64,000 nt of DNA, from positions 15,261,083-15,325,082 of the forward strand of contig OX030955.1 in the NCBI GenBank assembly GCA_943735955.1, given 5' to 3'. Below are positions 46,861 to 61,500 of this stretch, piece after piece. Under the pieces are notes generated by a model. The model worked only from the letters and a program-made list of their open reading frames with translations. It did no database searches and was not told where the DNA came from. Every line of letters starts with the position of its first letter. Position 1 is the stretch's first letter. The translations under genes and the position numbers were made by a program. Source of the stretch: Piscicola geometra. Lineage: Eukaryota > Annelida > Clitellata > Hirudinida > Piscicolidae.

Positions 46861-47418
46861 TGCAATGGGTTGATTCGACCAATGCGGACGCCAACGATTG
46901 GTTTTTAAGGGTTAATGAGAATATATTTTATATTTTACCGATCGGATGATCGAACCATCAATAGAATGATAAGATAAAACAAGTAGTATTTTAGAATGAT
47001 GCGATAGCTGCTAATAGCTTCAAAAACCATATCAGTTCTTAGATTATATTTTCAATTGGCCTATAAAAAGCCGTAAAAAAGTGTTTATAAAGTTCTATAA
47101 ATGTCATTTTTATTAAAAGCGAAAAAATTCAATTGAGTACTCGTTAGTATGAACGATCTTTGCAGACTCGAAGGGCGACAGAAGAGGGATCTGCATCCCT
47201 TGCTAAGATTGCTGCTTCCTCGCGGAAATATAAATTATATAAATTTTATAAATTTTGTTTTCATAATTCAGTTAATTCAGAAGCAAATTATGTATTACCA
47301 TGAAACACCACGTATAAGGTATTTAATAGATAAAATATATATAAAATCATTTTTTTAATTAACTTCTTTTTTTCAAAAAGCACTAAAGGTTTTTCATAAG
47401 ATTCTTGAATCTTAGCAA

Positions 47419-47568
47419 TTCCTGCAAGTCGATCCCAGTAAGAAAGAGGTTCAAGCAGAATATTACGAAAGCAAACGTGGTGTGCAGTCTGTTGAAGTCA
47501 TCAATGACTTGGCTGAACGAAGGGTTTCGTTGATTCAAGATTTCAATTCATGTTTGACACGCAATTAA
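47419..47568 (+). pseudogene. Transposon-type coding fragment
   Basis: A 49-codon open frame FLQVDPSKKEVQAEYYESKR, then GVQSVEVINDLAERRVSLIQ, then DFNSCLTRN and a stop. I recall this VQS-VINDxAERxVxLIQDFN pattern from a repeated protein family in transposon-rich invertebrate genomes, but I cannot name the element. An in-frame start is lacking. A short GC-rich stretch at 47149-47225 may belong to the same insert. Confidence 0.45.
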
Positions 47569-49579
47569 AAACAAAAAACAATTTTTTTCAAGTAGTTTAT
47601 GAGCATATAAAAAAATTATTGACTTTAGCAGTTGATGTCTAAAGTACGAAAAAGATAAAAATCATTGACTATTGAACATTAATTTAGATATTTTTGTTTT
47701 TTAATCTGAATAAAATGTTCGATAATAAATTCATCACCACTTTCAATTGTACATGCAACTTAAATATCTAGCGACCGCTATTTCAGGTTTCGATATAAAC
47801 TTTGAAAGCATTGTGTTTGTTCTAAATATTATTTTTTCATTAGAGTTTTTATATAGCTTTTTTCTACCTGTCGTTACGCTTTGGAAGGTTGGCCGATACT
47901 AAACTTTACATTGGAGTCTAAAAGTGGTATTTTAAACCAGATTGAAGATTTTTAGTAAAGAAGACCGGATCAAAAACAGTGGCGTTGACAAAAAGACAAA
48001 AAGAAGAGATGGAGGTAAAAGAGCTCAAGATGATAATGTTTTTGTTAGCGTTTAATTGGTTAGATAAGAATAAAATTATAACGAAGGAAAAACGCAAGTG
48101 AATAGTTGTTTGAAGTCACTTATTAAAGTCTGCTCAAATTTAATTTAATTGAAAAACGTTTGTCTAAATTTAAAAACCCACGTTTTTAAAATAAAATAAA
48201 ATGCGATAGATAACTCAATATTTTCGAAATACTTTTCACTATGTTTTTTCAACCATTATTGATGCTATTAATGTTTCATTTAAATAATGTTTGTTTGTTA
48301 CAAATATATTTAGCCTCAAATAAAAATGTAACAAAATGTCGGTACTCTAACGATTAAAATTTTTTTTAAAGAAAAAGTATTTTTCTAATTTACTAAAGAT
48401 GAAATTTATTTTCAAACAATGTTTTTTTAAATAAAAACTATAAAAGTTAAAATTTAACTTTCATGAAAACCTGATTTAGCAAACGTGTAAATAGTTTTTG
48501 AATGAAATTCATTTTATTAAGATGAAAACCTATTTTTTGCTATCAATAAAAATTTATTTTATTTGATAAATGCCACTTTTTCAAGTTACAACTTTGAATA
48601 TAGTTTCCGATAAAACATTCAAACCAACTATGATTTCAAGATTGATAAGTTTATTTAAATAATTTCAAGAAACTTTCAAACAAAACACTTGGCTTTTATC
48701 AAAAGGCCTTGGTCATGATGAACAGGGCAAAATTTATGTTGACTGCCACGATAAGAGTAATTTCAGCAGTTTCTCTTCTCTTAGAATAATGACTCTCAAT
48801 ACGGCCCCAACTAAACCAAAACCACAATTTCAAGCACAACCATAACCAAATCCTTATTGGTGACATAACGTTAGTGTTTTTGAACACTCAGCCAAAGCTT
48901 CAACCAGCATCAAAAGCAAAAAAGCATTGGAACATTATTATTTAAAACCTCGAAAAATTATCTATTGTCGGATAATGAATTTAATGTTAAAATTTGTTGG
49001 TTAATGAAACTTAAAACTACTATTTCAAATAAAAGCAGCAAAAGTAATACCAAAAATATTCTATTAATTTAATGTGTGTTTATTTTTTCTCTTTTCTTCA
49101 TCTTATCATAGTTTTTGTTATTGATTCTAATTCTTCTATTTTTGATATTGATGCTATTGCTACTTAGGCTATTGAAACTTTTATTTTCGGTAATGTGATT
49201 AATTTTATCACCATCATTTTTTCTAGCATTGTTGTTACAGTCAATATCCAAACTTCTCTTGTTGGAATTAAACATTATTTTTCCATTTATGTTGCTGATA
49301 CTGTTGTTTAATCTTTTGCTGCTTCTGTTGTTATTTTTTATATTATAAATATGTTTTTGACGGACATTGTTGTATTTAGTGATGCTTTTAGTGGTGCTGC
49401 ATTCATCATAATTTCATAGAAAGGTTCTTTTGTATTCCCACTGAAGGAATATTTAAAAAATGTCGTATTTCGATTTAAATTGCAAGGTGTCATTGACATC
49501 ATTGTTTTTACTGTGGTTTTTTTCACTGTGTTTATATATGTTTGCTTTACATTTTTTACTGATTTTTGAGTTAAGGTTG

Positions 49580-52500
49580 TTATAAGAGTTTTTGGCAGCA
49601 GGAAAGCAACTGAACGCAAAAACTAAAATAGGATGACGGTAATGTAATAGGAGAAAGAAAGCAAGCAATATGGATGGAAAGAATTGGGTGAGTGATAATG
49701 ATAGAGTTGATGAAGATGAATAAAATAGTTTTGCGCATGTTAAAAAATTGGAAAATGAGTAAAATGAAAGATGATTGTGATGGTGAAGAGGATGACAAGT
49801 ATGTTAAAAGATCATTTTGTTTGTCAAATTGCGACTTTGGTGGTTTTGCATTTGACTCGTTCTTTTTACTCATCAAATTTTTTATTCGGTCAAGCTTTCT
49901 ACTGTTATAACGGTTGTTACTGATGGTGTTGTTGGGGTCTTTATTGTTGAATAGGTTGTCTATGTGATGGGTTTTGTTGTTTTCTTCATATTTGCTGGTG
50001 TAACCTTTATAGTTGTTGTCATAGTCGGTTTTGAACAAGTGTTTATTGGTAACAAAACTGTCAAAGTTGTTTTTAAGTTTTTTACGATTATGGTTGTTGA
50101 GGTTTTTATTTCTGGCATCATCTGACTGTGATTTCGAATCTGTGGCAGATGTTCAAGCTATTATCTGACTAAGAAATGGAAAATTAGTTTGATTTAAAAA
50201 TAAATGTATTTGTATTTTACAAATCCTTGAAATAGATTTTTATAAATATTATTAAAAAACTGTTAAGTTTTTGTCATTGATATTGTGTTTACAAAATCTT
50301 AAAGTGAAACAGAAACCAGAATGACATTTTGGAATGCATTGAAAACGCCGCACTAGAACAACTTTTTAATAAAAATATGTTAATTAATTTTTATTTTTTT
50401 AAATATTTATGTATGATAAATATTTGAAGACATCTGGGAAAAACATCTAGATAAATAAAATGTAGCAAATGAGTGTGGCGAAGAAAATTTTACAAGCTGT
50501 GACGTTTTCAATGTAGAAAACTTAGCTACTTCAAATGCGGGTGAAGACAACAAGCTTTTAATGAAGGAAGGGTGAGGAATGGAAAATCTTTTCCGCGCAG
50601 ATTTCTATACTATTGTCCATATTCACTATGGTAGAGTCCCTATACTATATTATACTATTTTATATACTATAGTCACTAAAGTATTGTGAAATTAAAACTG
50701 AGCTTCACCCACCTGTCGGTTGGGCCAAGCTTCTTAAAAGACTCCAAATTTGTTGAACAATTTTTTTTATTTTCCTTAATTTTATTGAATTAAATTATAA
50801 AAAAATCGCGTCGGAGATTGTTTTACGATTTTACTTTTACTTTCAGTTTTTGAAAAATTAATGGAAAAAGAAAACTAAAATGTTTAATTCATAAGTTGAA
50901 TAAAAAAATCTGAAATGAGTGAGATAGATGTGAACATTTTTAATGTCTCAAAATTCTCTTTGAAAAAAGTTATTAGGCCAAACATTATCCAGACAGGTAT
51001 CAGTAATTTTTTTAATCTTTTTATAGAAAATAATAATATATTACCAATTTACACTTAAAATTGTTTTGAATTTTTTTTTTATATATTTAACAAAGTATCA
51101 ATTATTAATTCACAATCTAACTTACTCTTACTTGAGTAAATATCCCAAAATCATCACCTAATTTAAGTCAAGCATATATGCAACCACTCACAAGAAAGGA
51201 TTTCTACCACTTCAGAGCTCACGCCTATGATGTTCTGTGCCACTAAGGTGTACTTTTTGAAGACTGCAGCCACTGCCACCTCTCTGTTTAGCACCATTTC
51301 CGATGATCCGTCTGATCTTTCCTGGATGAAAGGGAAGCAAGAAAGGTGATGCGGTTGATAGAACAGTGGTTGAATGAAGTTTGTGCGCGAAGAGATGAGG
51401 CTGGCGGTTATTAAGAAAGTATGGAAAGTTTCACAAATGAAACATAGAAGAGTGCTTGATGTCTTGTTTGAACAATTGCTTAGATTCAATTTCTCACATT
51501 ATATGAAGCAAAGCTTAACTTTTTCTATTGAAAAATTACATGCAAATGCAGAACAAGTGTAGATTAAATTATATAAAATCGAATTGAAATCATAAACTTC
51601 TCCATAATTATTCATGTAAGTTGTTTACAAAATAGGCAATAAAGCTAAACTCATAATTTTTATGAAGTCTCTTATTACAAATAAATATTACTAAGATCTT
51701 TTCATCTTTTATTTGCCAGCATAGTTTATCACACAATCTACCAACCAACTAGGCTGTGTACTTCATAAATTGCAATCTTTTTCGTTTACTAAGTCATATA
51801 TTTTAAAGTAAACTTCATTTTTGTATATAGTTATTTAATAAGTTTCGACATCGAAAAATATAGTTCGATAAACTACCAAAAACAACAAGTTTATAATGAC
51901 AAATCTGAAAATGAATTTTCATTTAAATATAATTTTTTTAAACAATATTCATTCAAAATTAATTGTGTTCTCATACTAGTTAGGTTTATTTTTTATCTAT
52001 CTGCATTATGCATTTTATAAAAATATTTATTATCTTCAAACCAAATTCCATGTAATTTAGGTCAACAAATAAAACATGTTTCGTCGTAGCTACGATATAA
52101 TGGTTAAAGATAATCATGTTTAGTTTAAAGTTTGAGATGATTTGACAAACGTTTTAATTAAATAAAAAACATTTGTATTTACTTCTTCCAAAACAACATA
52201 AATTATCCGTCATCCCTCAACCAGTTCAATAAATCACCGAAACAATAAAGAAACCGCTGACAAAAACTAGCTTCCTGTAATATATTCATCAATAAATCTT
52301 GTAGTTACAAAGATGTTAAATCGATGAAAATGAATGCATGTCTAATTAACAATAAATCTTGTAGTTACAAAGATGTTAAATCCATGAAAATGAATGTATG
52401 TGTAATTAACAATACATCTTTTTCTAAATTAGTTAACCACGCCGATAAACAGCAGGGCCGAAGAAATTCTCTCAATATCTTTTGCTTGTAGAGTAGAAAG

Positions 52501-55500
52501 TCAAGCTGCTTGAAAATAATTACAAGAAAGTCAGCTCAAAACAATTGTCAAATAATTGAATGAATTGACCTAATTAGCAAGGTAATTAATCAATGAGTTG
52601 AATTATTACTGGAGGAAAAGATCAAAAGATTAACAATAAAAATAATATATTTTTGTTAACAGAATTATAATCTATTAAATAGTTATTAAAATTAGTTTTA
52701 AATGAATATTTAATAAGAGTTAAATGAATTGATGTATTTATAATACATTAATGGCAACATAAACAACGGGTAAAAACTTTTTAATAAAAAAAATATTTAA
52801 AAAGTGAGTGAGTTGATTGTTTAAATCAATATTGAATAAATCATTTTCAATAAAACATTCTTCAAAGTTATAAAAACTCATAAATCATTGTCAGTTTCTT
52901 ATGTTGAATGATAAACATAATTTTATCGAGTGAAAGACTTTTTTCAGTTATTCTGTTCATTACACAGCTTTCCGCCATCGCATAACTTAGGCGACCTCAT
53001 TAGCCCAATTTCTCATAAACAACTAATTCAACCTACAGCACTATCGCTCTAACACCAGCGAACCACTAGAGTTATCTGTTAAAACATTTACCTACTTTAT
53101 CATTAATAGCCGAAATCGTAATGAACAACAATTTTTATAATAATAATACGTTTTAACTGTTACACATTTTACTCAGAAAAATGTTAAAGGACTTCTTTAC
53201 ATTTTTCCCGTTCATATATAATTGTTATTAGCACGTCGACATATATCCTTACATGATTTAACGTTAGTCTTCTTTTTTTATTGTGTTTTTGGATAACATT
53301 AGCTTTTATCATAATCCTCTATCGCTAGCTATAAGGCAATCATGACTTTCAGAGTTACATTCGGGGTTTTAACCACTACATGATCACCGTTCACTCCGGT
53401 AAACACAAATCTTTAAACTCCTTTCTAATACTCATTTTTCTTTTCCACTATTTCCAACTTCTATCTATGTTTTTATCTATGTTAGGTGCCAATACGGCTG
53501 CCTTTTAAATTTGACAAGTTTTATACCTTTTTATTCGTAAATTTTTAAGATAATATTTTATTTAAATTAGTTTAGATTAATTATTTCTAACCATATTTAG
53601 ATAAATTTAGTATTTACGAGTTTTTATATATGAATAGTTGTTTGCTATCAACCTGCCGGTAAGTTAAATTGATTAAATTTAACCACATATTGTGTCATTC
53701 AAAGACCGGTGAGTTGATTAAAACCTATTTAATTATAACTTTTCTTTTTCTCATTATATTAATTTTTCTAACAAATCTAAAATCATTTCCCATAGTTTCA
53801 CCTAACATAACACTGATCTTTTTAGTCTCTAAACTATTTTATTATTATTATTGTTCTATCCTATGCAAATTTATTCAAAAGAATTCTTTTTACAATTTAA
53901 TAATAACAATAATGGGGAGCTTAGTGCAGAGGCTAGAGCGACCATCAACAGACTAGGATTGGCAAGGCACCGCCAGCATTGGCACTATCGTGGTAGATGA
54001 GGCGGAAAACTTGTAAAGGAACGCCAAAGCCGGCACGCTCTCAGAAGCCATGAGCCAGTTGTCCATGAGAAAGTTGATCGGCACAAATGTCAGAAAAGTG
54101 GGCCTTTAGTCGTGCTGGGTCTACTCAACACTAGGTCTCTCCACAATAAGGTGGATGATGTTCTGGAGACCATGAAAGAGTACAAGATAGATGGACTGTT
54201 TCTGGTTGAAACTTGGCATGATCCTGAGTCAGTCTGTATCAGCCGACTGCGGCAGAAGGGCTTGGTAGTGGTCGAAAGATCAAGGCCTAGACTCTGGATT
54301 CCAGGTTGCACCATTAGACACAGAAGTTCAGTCTTCAAGTCTCGAGCATCTTTGTGTCAGAATCACTTTTGGTTCAAGGGCGGTCATTGGTTTAGTTGTT
54401 TATCGAACAGGTCATGCTTCTAGCGTGTTCTTCAAGGATTTCAACGAAATCATGAGCACCTTGGCCACATACAGTGAAGAAGTATTAATCCTGGGAGATT
54501 TCAACCTCCACCTTGAAAATCCAAGTGATAACGATACTCAGACGTTTCAAAATATCTTGAGCTCTCATGGTTTCCAGTCATTAGTCAACCAACCAACCCA
54601 TAGTCAGAGAGGGTGGCTTGATGTTGTTGCCTCGAGAAAGAGTCTTGATGTTGACTGCATTGAGGTAGGCTTCTCTGACCACAAACTATTGGTCTGGAAG
54701 TGTCAACTGGCCAAGCCTCCTCCTGTGTACAAAATAACTTCTAGTAGACGCTGGAAACTCTTGGATAGAACAGAGTTTGCTCAACAGGTTCGATTGTTTC
54801 CACTCTCTTCTAGCACTGACCTTGATGTAGATTTAGCTGCTGACCTCTACAGCTCCACTTTAACTAGCATTCTCGATAAGTTGATTCCTGTTAAGACTGT
54901 TAGAGTGCACCAGAGGCCTTCGGACCCTTGGTTTGACCATGAGTGTCGCGCCTCTAAACGCCTTAAGAGAAGTCTCGAGAAAAGCTACAGTAAGTCAAAA
55001 AATGTGCACGCACGTACTGCCTGGGTCAAGCAGTTGAAAGTTTACAAGAGTCTGTGCAGACGTAAGCGAGAGCAGTTCTGGAACTTGAAGCTTTCTCAGT
55101 CCAAACGGAAGCCAGCTGACACCTGGAAACTCATTAATAGCATCGCGGGCAGAAGTAAGACGTCGTCAGTCTCAGGCATCAGTGCTGATGACTATCACGA
55201 ACACCTCACAGAGAATGTTGCGTCGGCGAGAAGGTCAATCAATGCCCAAGATGACCCAACATTTTCGTTTTGCAAGCACGGGCTCAGTTTGAATGGGTTC
55301 AGCATAGTCGATGAAGAAGAAGTAGTTAGGGCTATTCAAGGGCTTCCGAATAAGCAGTGCTCGAATGACCCGGTTCCTACATGGCTGTTGAAGGAGATAT
55401 CTGGAATAATTGCTCCTTTTTTTGTGAGCTTATTCAACAAGTCTTTTTCGGCAGGCAGGGTTCCAAAGTCTTTCAAGTCTGCCTACATCACGCCACTGTT

Positions 55501-58500
55501 CAAGAAGCCAAGTCTTAAACTCACTGAAACTTCGTCGTACAGGCCTATTTCAAACTTGAGGGTGTTGTCCAAACTCATGGAAAGATTAGTTCTCTACATA
55601 GTCAACTACCTCGCAGAATTTCATCTTTTCCCTTTTTTGCAGTCAGCCTACCAAAGTCTTTTCAGACATCGTTAGGGCAGCAGATGACGGTAAGCTCACA
55701 TTGTTAGTTTTGCTTGATCTATCGGCAGCTTTCGATCTGGTAGATCACGCAACACTGCTCCGAAGACTGAACATCTTCCATGGTTTCTCTGACTCTGCGT
55801 TAGAATGCTTTAGGGACTACTTAAATGACAGATTTTTTGACATCCGCTGTAGTGGGACAAAATCGACAATGTCGGTTTCCGCTGTAGGAGTCCCCCAAGG
55901 TTCAGTCCTTGGTCCTCTACTGTTCTTTTTGTACACTGGAGATTCGGAAAAAATAGCAGCTAGTCATGAGCTCACTTTTCATCAGTACGCTGATGACACC
56001 CAGATTCACGGTCATTGCATTAAAGGTCATCAGGCTAACCTGCAAGAAAGGGTGTCATTATGCATTGATGAAATTGCTGCTTGGATGGGTGCCAATCAAC
56101 TGAAACTTAACTCCAGCAAAACTGAAGTTATCTGGCTCTCATCCCGTCGAAACTCTGTTCACACTCCCAAAGATCCAGTTCGCATTTGTCAGAACGAGAT
56201 AATTCCTTCCAAAAGTCTCAGAAACCTAGGAGTTTATCTCGACAAAGACCTCACCATGACACACATCAACAAGATAACTCAAACCTGGTTTGCTTCTTTA
56301 CGCCAAATACGATCCATAAGATGGTTATTGACCAAGGACTCACTGAGAACATTGGCTTCTGCTTTGGTTCTCAGTCGAATTGACTATGGCAATATTATTC
56401 TTACTGGGTTGCCAATGACGCAGCTGCAGAAAATTCAGTCTATAATCAACACCACAGCTAGGCTCATAACAGGTGCTAGAAAGTATGATCACATCAGCCC
56501 TGTTCTCAAGGAGCTTCACTGGCTTCATGTTGAGAACAGAATTGAATACAAAAACATCTTGTTAATGCACAAGTGTCTGTCTAATGAGTGCCCAAATTAT
56601 TTGTCGAGTAGTATTGTCATGAGAGCAAGACTTCCCCAGAGGGAAAGACTCAGGGCTGCTAGGTCAAGAGATGTTGTTCCACTGAGCTACAAACTCAAGT
56701 ATGCAGGTGCAAGAAGCTTTTTTGTTGCAGCGCCGACTCTTTGGAATAGTCTTCCCAATAGACTCAAATCCCCGAGCTCGACCGCGACATTCAGCCGTTC
56801 CCTGAAAACGTACTTGTTCGAACGATCAAAATAACTTACAAATTTACTGCTCTCTTTTCATTAATCAATTTCTTGCTTCCCAATTTCATTTTTTAAAAAT
56901 ATTTATACTAATGGTCAATAATAATTTTAAAATAAATAATAATAAGAAATAAAAATAATCATAATAATATAATATATATATTTACTTTTTTTCTTAAATT
57001 TAGTGTTATTATCATTTCAGTTTCAATCTTTAAAAAAAATTAATTATTTTGTCTATTTAAAAAAAATATATATGTATATATATGTGTGTATATATATGAA
57101 TATGTATGTATATATATGTATATATATACAAAAATGATTATATTGTTAAATTTCAATAATTTACTTTTCCTATACCTTCCATTTATTCATCTATCATTAT
57201 TAATATTATTATCAAATTTTTAAACCAAGTGGTCTTGAAGCCCGTCCGGGTTTACGCCACGTTAATATTACTCGTCGTTGTATTTTATTGTAATTCATTT
57301 CCTTTTTCTATCTTCTAAATAACTTTTTTTAAACATTATTTTATATATATCCATTACACTAAATTTATGAAACCAAATTTTTGTCTGCTCACAATCCCAT
57401 CATCTATTCAATATTCACATTGGATACTTTCTCCCACACTCACATTGTAGACAGACCAGTACCCATCACGCATGCTGCCACTCTTCAGAGGTGCCACGTC
57501 ATCACCCAACAACCAATGGTGGTCAGTCAAATTTGGCTTCGCCCTCACTTCACACACCACTCTCACGTTTCTCTCGTTCAATTGCCTTTCAGCATTGTAG
57601 CACGTGATCTTGGGCTGATCTGTCATTGGAAGAGTGATCGAACGGAGTTGTAAGATTGACATTGATTAGTGTTTTTAGTGTCTTACTTGGTTAAGAAAGT
57701 GGAACAAAAATAAAAGTGACCTGTTTTTTTATTTAAATTTGATGAATTTTATTCATGAAAATATATTAGTAAAATATTTATTGCCATCGTAAAGCATGCA
57801 ATTTCACATTTTCTTAACGAAAGAAGGCTCCAGGTGGTTTTGAAAATATAATAATTGGTCTCAACAAAATATTTAGAAAACTGGTTTAGTAAAAAAAAAA
57901 TTCCTTTGTTTAAATTGTAAAAGTTTTCAATGAAAAATAGAAAAAAGCAGAATTTTCATTAGACAATTCAAAAAAAAGTTGCGTGAGAATTGTTTTGTTT
58001 TTTAAAACAATTTTTGACTATTTACTTTACAACTACGAAAAATAAATTATAAATTTTTAAAACAAATAAGAATTATTATTGAACCTTGTTTTTTTAGTTT
58101 TCAGGATCAAATTTGAATTTTTTTCGAGATTAATAATACAAACGTAAAAATATTTTTTAAACTATACAAATAAATAGTGAATCATAATAATAATGATCAT
58201 TGCACTAAGAAGCTCAGTAATGCAAATGAACTTTTCAATAAATCGAGCATGTGAAAATAAATCCATGATTGAATTAACTTACAGATTCCATGTAAGGGAG
58301 ACTGGGGCATGATGACCTGGTTAACGATTTATGTCGTTTTGTTATTTTATTTTAAATATAAAAAACGTTTTTTTTCATGAGCTGTTAAAACATTCATTTG
58401 TTAAAACAAATAGATCAGAATTTAATTGTAAAAATAAATATAACTAAGAAATAAATTTTTTTTCTACAACCCTCGCGCTTTTGTTCACTTAGTAAAGGGC

Positions 58501-61500
58501 GCTATACAAATTATTAGTGATTGAACCCTACTAAATTCTCCAGTACCGGGGAAGGAGGATGACACTGAACAAAGTATGAAATTTTAATTTTCTGAATATT
58601 TTACATGGTTTAACAAGTCATAACAATGTTCTTAAATTTTAAAATATCAAATTAAATTAACTAAATTGTAATATCATGAAAATGGGATGAAATCTAGACA
58701 TCCGTAATTATCTATAATTTACAGCATTAATTCTTTACTGTAAGTTTTTAATTTATATAAATTAACTAATAATTGAGCCAGCACAAAAGCTATAGTATTA
58801 TAATCATATCTATTTCTGAAAAACGAGTCAAGATGACAAGCATGTCATCTTGACCCGACCATCTTTCCCCCAACTGCTTAGTTACAAGTTTTCGTTTTTA
58901 TTGCCATGTATGAAGTCAAATAATTGATAAATATTAATGTTAATAGGTAGTTTTATAGACAAACCACTAATACATATTTTTCCAAAGAAATATGTTACCT
59001 ATTTCTGCAGCAGAGCTTATTTAAACGTGCATAAAAGTTATAACGTGACCGCGGAAAACAATCAAAGCTTCACAACTAAAACAAAAATAATGATTTCAGA
59101 GTTTGCCTACTATTCATTAACGAAAGGGAGGTAAGAGAGCCAGTAAGTGAATAACTGAAAGTATAAGACATTCGTCATCTTGTCCGGCTTTTATCTTGCC
59201 CGGTCTCCCCTAATACCCTGTATTATACTCAAACTTTTGTATTGTAAATTTTTTATTATTATTAAAATTGAAAATTTTTAAATGTTGGAATTTTTACAAA
59301 CAGCCTTAATATTTTTATAAATAAATAAGTAAATAAATATTTATATTGAAGCTTTCAAAATTCCAAACCTATTTTTTGGAAAAACCAATACAAAATCAAA
59401 ATACTGCGCAGTGTTTTGTCATGTGTCAGCTTTGAACAAGTCAATTGATAAAAAATGAAAAAACGTGAGGTTTTAAAATTCGGTTTTGTAAACTCTATTT
59501 TTCACCGAAACTTTCCAAAAATAACCTATTTGAATATATATTAAATGAATAATGTAGATGTAAAATGTATTCTAAATGCAAACTCAAGTTAATTTTAAAA
59601 TTAGTGCATTTTTAATTGCATGTTAATGAAAGAATTTAAATCACATTAAAATCTTTTTAAATAATTGAAAAAGATCTTTTAATCTGTGAAATTTGGTGCA
59701 TCTGCACTAAAAAAGTTGTAAAAACTCTATAAATTGTAATATTAAAAAATAATAGTTTTCACAGAAGTCATTTACATAATTCAAAGTTTTTTCATATACT
59801 TTTTTTTTGAATAAAACAATATTTTGAAAATGTTTGATGCCATTAAACTTTTATTTAAAATTTTTTGGCTTTTGAAGTTCTATGAAAGAGTTAGTGCGAT
59901 TTGAATATAACTAAACTAATTAATTAACACTTTGACAAATTTTTTTTCAATGTTCAAACAATTCAAATTCAGGAAATTGGTTTTCAAAATTCAAACCAAC
60001 CTGGTTTAAGTTATAATCTATACAATCATGAATTCCAAAAAAAACTTTTCAAAGGTTAAAACAAATCAAAGTAATTTGAAATGTTGGAAAAGATTTGTGA
60101 AAAAAAAGATTTTATACTTTTTAAATTGTAAAAAATAATTGTCAAATAATCTTTTTCCATTAAACTAACAGAAAAGGTCGATTTTGACAGAATCCATCAG
60201 CGTGCTCATGCCTTGAATTGAGCCGATGCAGTTGAGGTTCATTCCATCATTTGAGTAGTTGAACTGGAAAGTCTCACTAATCATCACGATGCTTGCTTCC
60301 AACAGACGCATGCCCTTCAAGCCACTCATCTCAAAATTCACTTTCATCTGGTTTTTATGTGGCTTGAGCTATGATGAAACAATAAATATATAAAAATGAA
60401 AGAATTTTTTATTTAAACTATTGATTTTAAATATTAATAAACTTTTTGATCTTATAGCAAATTGGAACTGTTTTACTACATATTCTATTATTACCATCAT
60501 ATTGCTACCATCCCGCTATGTAAGACCATCATCCTTAAAACTAACAAAGTCACAACGTCTACTGAAACCCTTTCACCAAACCACAATCTACTTGGAAGAG
60601 AGAACTCAGATCTTTACTGCCTGCATACATCTTGACTGCTGGCAAGGGGTTGCCTCCCTTCACTAAACACTTCACTTCGTAGGATTTCCCTTCTATGAAT
60701 GTAATTGCTTGTCTTTCAGGGTAGTTATAAAGTGGAATGTTATGATTGTTGTCAAATTGGTTTTTGATACTGTGGTAACTATTTTGAATGTTTTTGTTGA
60801 TGCTGTGGTTGTTGTGGTGATTGTTTTTGTAGTTGATGTTACTCGTGCTGGTGTTTTGGATGAAAGCCTTTTGAAGGTTACTGCTCTCATCATTTAAAGG
60901 CCTGTGAGTGTTGTAGAAATTGTTGAAGCGGTTGTAGAAAGTTTTGTTGTTTTTCAAATTTGTAAAATTTGAAAAGTTGGTTGCGATGTAGTAGTAGAAG
61001 CTATCGTGCAGTGGATTATGCTGGAAGTCGCTGCTTTTATTTGAATTATTATTTGGTTTTCTTCTGGAATAGTTTGTGAAACGAGGGTTGGTATTCTCGC
61101 GAGAACTATTAATGTAATTTTCGTTAATGTCAGTAGCCTCAATTCTTTTCTTATCTTTAAGGAATTCATGCCTGCTATTATAAGTAAAATTACTTTTGTC
61201 AGTGAAAGGAAAAAACTTATTAGTGTTTTTTATATATTTTGAATAGTTTCTATTGTTTATAAGAGAAGTTTGGAAATTGATGTAGCGTAAACCATCAAGG
61301 TTTCTTCGGGAATTCAAATCACTACGCTCGAGGGAATCTTTACTGTCATTGTGATTTTTGATGTCGTTTTTATTGATTCGGCGTTTGTTTCTCTCCACTT
61401 TCAATCTTTTGAGCGATTTAGAGAAGTAATGGTTTGTGTCATTACCATTATCAAGGCTATAATTGCCGATTATATGAAACTCAGGGTGTCTTTCCAAAAA

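Noticed and set aside
57408..57443. Extension of the third Ig exon to a stop at 57408
   Set aside because: A strong GTGAGT donor at 57443 joins in phase to the exon at 51321, which completes the Ig fold with YTLVAQN; read-through would leave the domain without its last strands.
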